Origin: Candidatus Woykebacteria bacterium RIFCSPLOWO2_01_FULL_43_14
GTDB lineage: Bacteria; Patescibacteriota; Microgenomatia; Woykebacterales; 2-01-FULL-43-14
DNA: 9,605 nucleotides
Direction of reading: 5' to 3'
Assembly: GCA_001816835.1 (NCBI GenBank)
Contig: MHDB01000009.1
Location: 1 to 9,605 of the forward strand
Shown: positions 5,624 through 9,605 of the stretch, piece after piece
How positions within the stretch are numbered: position 1 is the first letter of the stretch
How the letters are laid out: each line of letters opens with the position of its first letter
The notes under the pieces: generated by a model
What the model saw: the letters and a program-made list of their open reading frames with translations, nothing else
Told to the model about the DNA's origin: nothing
Database searches by the model: none
Program-made: the position numbers and the translations under genes

Positions 5624-5974
5624 ATGCTTCTTTCACAGGCGACCCGGGCCTTTTTCCAGCTAGTAGACTGGCTGGAAATGTCGGATGAATTTGGTCAGGT
5701 TCTTGTTAAAGAGGACCAGATTATTTTCATCCAAAAGGACGTGTTCGAGATCTCGTTCTTTTCGAAGAACGACTCTTTGAACGCGGTTCTGGTCAGCTCT
5801 CAAGGACAGAACCAGCAATGGTACTTCGTCTTTGAGCGCGCACCTCGGGAGTACAACTTTCTCCCGACGGAAGTATCCCTGCGCCCGGCGGTTTCAGACG
5901 TCAGTCTCGAAGCCGCCGTTTCATTTTGTGCGCCTATCTTGTTTACCTGTTATCAAACTGTTAAAATTGTATAA
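5624..5974 (+). CDS. Small protein, fourth ORF of the hairpin-rich unit
   Basis: Unrecognised protein of 116 aa with AGGAGG (5612-5617) 6 nt before the ATG. It begins with a short helix (ATRAFFQLVDWLEMSDEFG), followed by strand-like segments (QVLVKEDQIIFIQ, VFEISFFS, LNAVLVSS, QQWYFVFERAP) that suggest an antiparallel sheet, then a helix-like stretch and a hydrophobic C-terminus (FCAPILFTCYQTVKIV). Stems in the coding sequence include TTTCCAGC/GCTGGAAA (5653-5678), TCGTTCTT/AAGAACGA capped by TTCG (5753-5772), GGTTCTG/CAGAACC (5785-5813), TCGGGAG/CTCCCGA (5845-5867) and CGGCGG/CCGCCG (5886-5918). After 5918 the hairpins stop and the frame runs into the promoter region of the toxin-antitoxin pair, ending 2 nt before the antitoxin ATG. 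Function unknown. Confidence 0.65.
   Translation: MLLSQATRAFFQLVDWLEMSDEFGQVLVKEDQIIFIQKDVFEISFFSKNDSLNAVLVSSQGQNQQWYFVFERAPREYNFLPTEVSLRPAVSDVSLEAAVSFCAPILFTCYQTVKIV
5939..5967 (+). promoter_or_regulatory. Candidate toxin-antitoxin promoter
   Basis: TTGTTT (5939-5944) and TAAAAT (5962-5967) are separated by 17 nt, inside the end of the fourth small ORF. The start would be near 5974, about 3 nt before the antitoxin ATG, giving a nearly leaderless mRNA, consistent with the lack of a Shine-Dalgarno. The -35 is only a partial match. Confidence 0.4.
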
Positions 5975-5976
5975 CT

Positions 5977-6261
5977 ATGGACAAAACTAACCTTCAAGTT
6001 CCTATTTCAAAAGAGCTCAGAAACAAAGCAGAAAAAGTTGCCTTGAAACAGGGTTTTTCTTCGCTTCAAGAAACCGTTCGGATTTTCCTCAATAAATATG
6101 CCAGCGGCAATATAGCAGTAAGTTTTGAAGACCAGCCAGTTCAACTATCCCCCGCCGCTATCAAGCGGTATCAGAAAATGGATCATGACATCGAGTCAGG
6201 GAAAACCAAGTTAAAGTCCTTTGACAGTGTTGAAGATTTGATGAATGACCTTAACAGCTAG
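5977..6261 (+). CDS. RelB/DinJ-type antitoxin
   Basis: A 94-aa protein upstream of a RelE-type toxin. The first 45 residues fit a ribbon-helix-helix DNA-binding fold: a strand (TNLQVPIS), then helices ELRNKAEKVALKQGF and LQETVRIFLNKYASG, as in RelB/DinJ antitoxins that dimerise, bind their own promoter and neutralise the toxin. The C-terminal half (from about residue 55, with IKRYQKMDHDIESGK and VEDLMNDLN) is acidic and helical, typical of the toxin-wrapping tail. It starts 2 nt after the stop of the preceding small ORF and ends 10 nt before the toxin start, so translation may be coupled. It probably autorepresses the promoter at 5939-5967. Confidence 0.8.
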   Translation: MDKTNLQVPISKELRNKAEKVALKQGFSSLQETVRIFLNKYASGNIAVSFEDQPVQLSPAAIKRYQKMDHDIESGKTKLKSFDSVEDLMNDLNS

Positions 6262-6271
6262 TAGGTAATGA

Positions 6272-6535
6272 GTGAAGATAAAACGGACGCCAAAGTTTAA
6301 ACGATCTTATAAAGAGCGAATCGCAATTAAACCCTCCCTTGTTAAGGAACTTGAGGATTCACTACAACTTTTTATTGAGAGCCCAAGCAATCCCCTACTT
6401 AAAGACCATCCTTTAGTTGAAGAAAAATTTGGTTTGAGATCTTTTTCAGTCAATCAAGAAATAAGAATTGTTTACCAAAAAACTAAAAACGGTCTTACCC
6501 TCTACGACATTGGAACCCATAAACAAGTCTATTAA
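6272..6535 (+). CDS. RelE/YafQ-type mRNA interferase toxin
   Basis: An 87-aa basic protein of the RelE/ParE superfamily, ribosome-dependent mRNA endonucleases that stall growth when the antitoxin is degraded. Visible family features are the N-terminal basic FKRSYKERI segment, the PLLKDHPLVE loop with its histidine, the core strand GLRSFSVNQEIRIVYQ, and the C-terminal DIGTHKQVY, where the His and final aromatic residue correspond in position to catalytic residues of YafQ (by analogy, not alignment). Start is GTG at 6272; an ATG at 6268 is in another frame and closes quickly. The length is normal and the key residues look intact, so it is probably active. Confidence 0.85.
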   Translation: MKIKRTPKFKRSYKERIAIKPSLVKELEDSLQLFIESPSNPLLKDHPLVEEKFGLRSFSVNQEIRIVYQKTKNGLTLYDIGTHKQVY

Positions 6536-6544
6536 ACACAGAAA

Positions 6545-6563
6545 GACCCCTTTTTCTGGGGTC
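6545..6563. terminator. Terminator-like hairpin after the toxin gene
   Basis: GACCCC (6545-6550) and GGGGTC (6558-6563) form a perfect 6-bp stem around TTTTTCT. The T tract after it on the plus strand is weak (CTTCT); on the minus strand the flank is slightly more U-rich. It lies between the converging toxin gene and rplY. Confidence 0.5.
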
Positions 6564-6570
6564 CTTCTGG

Positions 6571-6622
6571 ATTCTGGATGCGCTCCGCTTACCAGAATGA
6601 CGTCATCCTGGCTTGTCCAGGA
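6571..6622. repeat. Two adjacent palindromes between toxin gene and rplY
   Basis: ATTCTGG (6571-6577) pairs with CCAGAAT (6592-6598), and TCCTGG (6606-6611) pairs with CCAGGA (6617-6622). The words CAGAATGAC and GTCATCCTGG resemble the ends of the 52-bp repeats, so these look like related intergenic palindromes of the same genome. They may also help to end transcription of the two converging genes. Confidence 0.6.
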
Positions 6623-6623
6623 T

Positions 6624-7316
6624 CTACTCTTTAGCGTCTTCTTTGGATTCCTTAGCTCCAGTGGACTCGCCACCTTCACCACTTTCCACACCCTCAGGCT
6701 TCTCAGCCAACACCTCGGGCTCGCCAGGAGCGACTTCCTCTATGCCAACCTCTTCTTTCATCTCAGCCGTCTGGACTGAGACTACAGAGGCTTCTGGATC
6801 GGTTTTTATCTCCGCACCAGATGGAACTGGAAGATCTTTTACCTGGATGGTTTGTCCTACTTCAGTAAGTGCTGATATTCCCACTTTGATCTCGTGAGGC
6901 ACTTCTGTGGGAAGTGCTTCTACTTCGACCTCACTTAAGGTCTGCAAAATCAACCCTTCCCCACTCTTCTCTATGGGCGCTTCTCCGTCGAGAATAAGTG
7001 GGACCATGGCGGTGATTTTTTCTTTCAAATTAACTTGCTGGAAATCAGCGTGGAGAATCTTATTACTTTTGGGGTCCCGGTGCATGCCTCTAACAAAAAC
7101 AGGTTTTGACTTAGTTTCACCAATACTTAGTTCGATAAGAGTCGTTTCCCCTGCTTTTTTCCAAGCTTTGAGGAAATCCACTGCTTTTAACTGAATGGAC
7201 TCGGATTTGACATCCTTACCAAAAATATTTGCCGGGATCAAACCTTCTCGACGGAGTCTTTTAACTTGTTTACCAAGAACTGTGCGTTCTTGAGCTTCGA
7301 GTTTGATATTTTCCAT
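6624..7316 (-). CDS. rplY: Ribosomal protein bL25, long (TL5/CTC) form
   Basis: A 230-aa component of the large ribosomal subunit that binds 5S rRNA. The N-terminal L25 domain covers about residues 1-90, beginning MENIKLEAQERTVLGKQV and containing RREGLIPANIFGK, FVRGMHRDPKSNKILHADF. The TL5-type C-terminal beta domain follows (about 95-185, with VPLILDGEAP, VEALPTEVPHEIKV and VKDLPVP). The last 45 residues are a Glu/Gly/Ser/Lys-rich, probably disordered acidic tail. The ATG at 7316 is chosen because family members start MENIKL-like; a TTG seven codons upstream is in frame but unlikely. Transcribed leftward, convergent with the toxin gene. Confidence 0.93.
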   Translation of the reverse strand: MENIKLEAQERTVLGKQVKRLRREGLIPANIFGKDVKSESIQLKAVDFLKAWKKAGETTLIELSIGETKSKPVFVRGMHRDPKSNKILHADFQQVNLKEKITAMVPLILDGEAPIEKSGEGLILQTLSEVEVEALPTEVPHEIKVGISALTEVGQTIQVKDLPVPSGAEIKTDPEASVVSVQTAEMKEEVGIEEVAPGEPEVLAEKPEGVESGEGGESTGAKESKEDAKE

Positions 7317-7389
7317 AAGTTTATAATTTCCAATCAATTCTACAGTAACTTAATGAAAATTGAGAAATGAGAATTGAAAATTTCGTAGT

Positions 7390-7398
7390 ATTATATCA
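7390..7398 (-). promoter_or_regulatory. Extended -10 promoter of rplY
   Basis: Minus-strand TGATATAAT is a perfect extended -10 element; the -35 region is unconvincing. Transcription would start near 7383, giving a leader of about 66 nt that contains AT-rich runs (AATTGAGAAATGAGAATTGA on the plus strand near 7358-7377). It overlaps the stop of the upstream 130-aa gene by a few bases. Confidence 0.5.
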
Positions 7399-7791
7399 CT
7401 AATCTGTAGGAAAGGATAGGAGCGCGCCGACTTCTATCTCTTGTTCAGAAATTTGAGACTCTTTAACCAAGCTTTTTAGCTTCCGAAAATCCATTTTCCT
7501 TATCTCTCCGCGCAGATCTAAGACATCATCTGAAGATATAAACTCCCCTCTCAAGAACTTCTTGGCTTCGTGGGCTAGCAAATCTGTTTGCAAAGTCGAA
7601 GCAACCGCCCCACCTACTGCTGCCGCAATCATCTGTTCTTTATTACAGGTAGGACACGCATAATGAGCCAAGATTGAGGATTCGGTCTCGGAAAGAATTT
7701 CAAATCTCTCGAGATCAAAAGGAGTTTGGCAGCTGCACGACCAGTTCCCGCCAAATTGTTGCTCTAGTTGTCTAAATAGTTTGCGATTCAT
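7399..7791 (-). CDS. Hypothetical 130-aa protein with a zinc-ribbon-like motif
   Basis: No family recognised. The N-terminal half has CSC (residues 19-21) and, about 25 residues later, CPTC (46-49), a spacing that could form a zinc ribbon. A small-residue, alanine-rich stretch follows (MIAAAVGGAVASTLQTDLL, about 54-72), too polar and short to be a confident membrane segment. The C-terminal half is charged and helical. There is no Shine-Dalgarno; a good promoter immediately upstream implies a nearly leaderless mRNA, which supports the ATG at 7791. It lies 52 nt after the DUF4012-like gene on the same strand but has its own promoter. Confidence 0.7.
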   Translation of the reverse strand: MNRKLFRQLEQQFGGNWSCSCQTPFDLERFEILSETESSILAHYACPTCNKEQMIAAAVGGAVASTLQTDLLAHEAKKFLRGEFISSDDVLDLRGEIRKMDFRKLKSLVKESQISEQEIEVGALLSFPTD

Positions 7792-7805
7792 GGAACTACG
7801 AAAAA

Positions 7806-7834
7806 ATTATATAGCCAATATACGCGGATTTCAA
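7806..7834 (-). promoter_or_regulatory. Promoter of the 130-aa gene
   Basis: On the minus strand TTGAAA (7834-7829) and TATAAT (7811-7806) are separated by exactly 17 nt. The start would be near 7799, about 8 nt before the ATG at 7791, so the mRNA is effectively leaderless. Confidence 0.65.
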
Positions 7835-7843
7835 GTGTCTCAG

Positions 7844-9601
7844 CTAATTACTGGAAAAAATCGCTTGAAAGGTAAAGTCCTTATCGGTTTGAACAGGGAT
7901 CCGATATGGTCTAGCAACTTGCTGCTTTTCGGAATTAGGGAAGAGAAGTCTTAACTCCTTAGGCAGCTCAATCACTAGCTCGCCTTGCAATTGGTCTGCG
8001 CCAGGTTGTTTGGGGATGAAAAGTCGGTAAGGAGTTGATTTAATAGTAGTTATCTTGTAAGGCAAACGGACTTCCAGATCAATTGTTTTGGCAGTGTCCA
8101 CCACTTCCGCATTAAAAGTGTACATAGTTTTGTTGGTTAGTTCGACTTTTTTCGTCGTTATTTTCTCCCCGTTGGAACTAAAAACTGAACCAAGAACACT
8201 GCCTTTAGGGTAATAAACCTTTATTTCTCCCAAATAACGAGACTCAGACTTCGGGGCAAAACTAAGTGACAAACCAGACTTCATTTCGCCCTGATCGTCC
8301 ACCGACAATCTGTAACGAAAACTCAGCTTTGGGTCGTTCTTCGGCGGAGTAAGAGAGGTGGCAGTAAAATAGAGGTAATCCCCTTCCTGAGACTCAGCGC
8401 TAACCCCAAGAACCTTCTGACTAATAAGTCCCCGCTCAGTCGTGTTATCAATACTGGCAATGACATGTTTTTGCTCAGCTAGTTTCTGAAACTCTGTTAG
8501 TACACTCACTAGCTTTGGAAAATCAACATTCACTAGCTTTGCTAACACTTCCTTAGCTTTATCTTCCAATGGCCCCTCCTCGTTGTAGGAAACGTCCAGG
8601 ATTGACGCAAAGTTTTTTAGGCTGGCTCTATCCACAACAACCACGCCAGATAAATCCAAATGTAACTTTTCTTCCAAACTGGCTGATAAGTTCCTAACAG
8701 CCTCTAGAGAGTTCTGTGACAAATCCGCATTTACTCCTTCTACACTTGGGTAAAACGGTGTTATTTTAGCCTGGGTGGCCTTAAGAACAGCCAAAAACAC
8801 TTCCTGGTTTTGTTGGCCAACACCACCAGTAAACAAAAGTGCTGTCGCTCTATCTTTACTTAAACCAAGTAGTGAATCCAAATAACCGAGGTTGGAACTC
8901 AGGTAAGCTATCGTTTGATAGTTGTCCAAGCCTTTCTCCAGTTTGGCCAAGGTCTCCTCTCCAAAAAACCCTTTGAGAGGTTCTTGGTCAAGATTCTCCC
9001 AACCTAATTTGGCTAGGGTCAGCTCCCGGTTAGCTAGTCCTAGGCTGATCATCGCCTCTGAGACAGCCCTGTTAACCCTAGTCAAATCTTTCTCTTTACC
9101 AAGCGGCTGGTCCAACACACTCTTAATCTCCAAAAGTCCTTGGCTGGATTCTCTTACCCCACTACCTAAATTCTCGGAAAAAGTGATCAGACTCGTCAAA
9201 CTATCTACACGCGATCGCTGGTTGGTAAGGCTGATTAACCATGTCAAATTGTTTACTTCACTCTTAGCAATCTTGAAATGTCCGAGAGCCTCAGCAGCGC
9301 TTTGCGAGGCTTTGTGATAGGAGTAGCTATTAAACTCCTCTAAACTCTTCTCTAGGCTCTGGAAAGCGAGGGCTTGATTGATCGTTAGGTTGGCTATAGG
9401 AAAAATGATAGCCAAGACCACCAAAGCCAAACTAGAGGACAATATTAATCCCCTAACGTGAGACCGACGAAATTTGGGAAGAGCCACTTTGGGCAAAGAT
9501 ATATTTTGGTAAATCTTAGGCCCCCTCACCCCACTACTTTTAGGATTAAAGAGTTTTTCCAGTCGGGTATCGATATCGTTTTGGCGAGTCTCTGTTACCA
9601 A
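7844..9601 (-). CDS. DUF4012-like membrane-anchored protein, 5' end uncertain
   Basis: At least 585 aa. A cytoplasmic N-terminal part precedes one membrane segment at about residues 51-72 (LILSSSLALVVLAIIFPIA). A long helical region follows (about 80-245), then a large mixed domain outside the membrane. Sequence features recall DUF4012 proteins of Candidate Phyla bacteria: the ALLFTGGVGQQNQEVF stretch in the place of the usual QNNAELRPTGGF motif, LDLSGVVVVDRASLKNFASIL, KHVIASIDN, DYLYFTATSL, and LGEIKVYYPKGSVLG near the C-terminus. The assignment is by resemblance and the signature motif is degenerate. Such proteins are thought to act at the cell surface; the substrate is unknown. The window contains only a TTG at 9601, near the edge, so the true start may lie further upstream. 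Confidence 0.6.
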   Translation of the reverse strand: MVTETRQNDIDTRLEKLFNPKSSGVRGPKIYQNISLPKVALPKFRRSHVRGLILSSSLALVVLAIIFPIANLTINQALAFQSLEKSLEEFNSYSYHKASQSAAEALGHFKIAKSEVNNLTWLISLTNQRSRVDSLTSLITFSENLGSGVRESSQGLLEIKSVLDQPLGKEKDLTRVNRAVSEAMISLGLANRELTLAKLGWENLDQEPLKGFFGEETLAKLEKGLDNYQTIAYLSSNLGYLDSLLGLSKDRATALLFTGGVGQQNQEVFLAVLKATQAKITPFYPSVEGVNADLSQNSLEAVRNLSASLEEKLHLDLSGVVVVDRASLKNFASILDVSYNEEGPLEDKAKEVLAKLVNVDFPKLVSVLTEFQKLAEQKHVIASIDNTTERGLISQKVLGVSAESQEGDYLYFTATSLTPPKNDPKLSFRYRLSVDDQGEMKSGLSLSFAPKSESRYLGEIKVYYPKGSVLGSVFSSNGEKITTKKVELTNKTMYTFNAEVVDTAKTIDLEVRLPYKITTIKSTPYRLFIPKQPGADQLQGELVIELPKELRLLFPNSEKQQVARPYRIPVQTDKDFTFQAIFSSN

Positions 9602-9605
9602 GGGA

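Larger units (their letters stand above)
3426..5974 (+). other. Hairpin-saturated polycistronic unit with four small ORFs
   Basis: From the strong promoter to the end of the fourth small ORF, plus-strand RNA folds locally almost everywhere. Stems of 6-10 bp with short loops recur every 50-70 nt in the leader, in all four ORFs and in the spacers. Examples: 3815-3833, 3849-3869, 3907-3950, 3968-3987, 4006-4022, 4024-4048, 4049-4071, 4077-4104, 4511-4549, 4863-4882, 5336-5384, 5537-5580, 5653-5678, 5753-5772, 5785-5813, 5845-5867 and 5886-5918. The last clear one ends at 5918. Much of the stretch (about 3640-5600) is visibly GC-richer than its neighbours. valS, rplY and the DUF4012-like gene show no comparable density on reading. 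Four ORFs have ribosome binding sites. Possible nature: a mobile or viral-type unit, or a host operon whose mRNA is selected for structure. I know of no described family that matches. Confidence 0.7.

Noticed and set aside
3461..5974. Integrated genome of a classical single-stranded RNA phage (Leviviricetes)
   Set aside because: Hairpin density fits, but there is no ORF long enough for a maturation protein or an RNA replicase, and no GDD-type polymerase motif in any frame seen.

Overview
The window looks like a chromosomal segment of a Candidate Phyla Radiation bacterium (Patescibacteria, probably Microgenomates-like). The grounds are a short ValS without the usual C-terminal coiled coil, a long bL25 with an acidic tail, a DUF4012-like membrane protein, a membrane-anchored TPR protein, and short palindromic GTCATTCTGA...TCAGGATGAC repeats of a kind I associate with these genomes. 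The lineage is inferred from gene character; no phylogeny was done.

Layout. Positions 1-85 hold the start of a leftward gene cut by the window edge. valS (177-2345, +) follows, then a 52-bp palindromic repeat (2371-2422) whose last bases supply the start codon of a TPR protein gene (2418-2954, +). A bidirectional terminator (2967-2995) separates this from a convergent small gene of unknown function (2991-3344, -). On the right, a RelB/RelE-type toxin-antitoxin pair (5977-6535, +) meets rplY (6624-7316, -). Leftward of the edge run a zinc-ribbon-like protein gene (7399-7791, -) and a DUF4012-like gene (7844-9601, -, probably cut at its 5' end).

The unusual part is 3426-5974. A near-consensus sigma-70 promoter (TTGACT, 17 nt, TATACT) drives a GC-richer stretch of about 2.5 kb that is packed with strong RNA hairpins, roughly one every 50-70 nt, across leader, spacers and coding regions alike. 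Mispairs in the stems are mostly G-U in the plus-strand RNA, and several loops are GNRA or UUCG, which points to folding of the plus-strand transcript. Four small ORFs (137, 92, 107 and 116 aa) lie in it, three with clear Shine-Dalgarno sites at good spacing and the fourth with a plausible one, and their start regions are embedded in or abut hairpins. I recognise none of the four proteins; the first has a membrane segment. A 505-nt spacer between the first two is equally structured and appears non-coding. The style recalls single-stranded RNA phage genomes, but no replicase or maturation gene is present and the locus carries a DNA repeat of the host type, so it is DNA-encoded. I regard it as an undescribed, highly structured polycistronic RNA with embedded small proteins, probably an accessory or mobile unit.

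The last ORF of this unit stops 2 nt before the antitoxin start codon, so the toxin-antitoxin pair could be co-expressed with it, although it also has a promoter candidate of its own. Several ordinary genes here (valS, the antitoxin, the zinc-ribbon gene) have -10 boxes so close to the start codon that their mRNAs would be nearly leaderless, unlike the SD-led ORFs of the hairpin unit.
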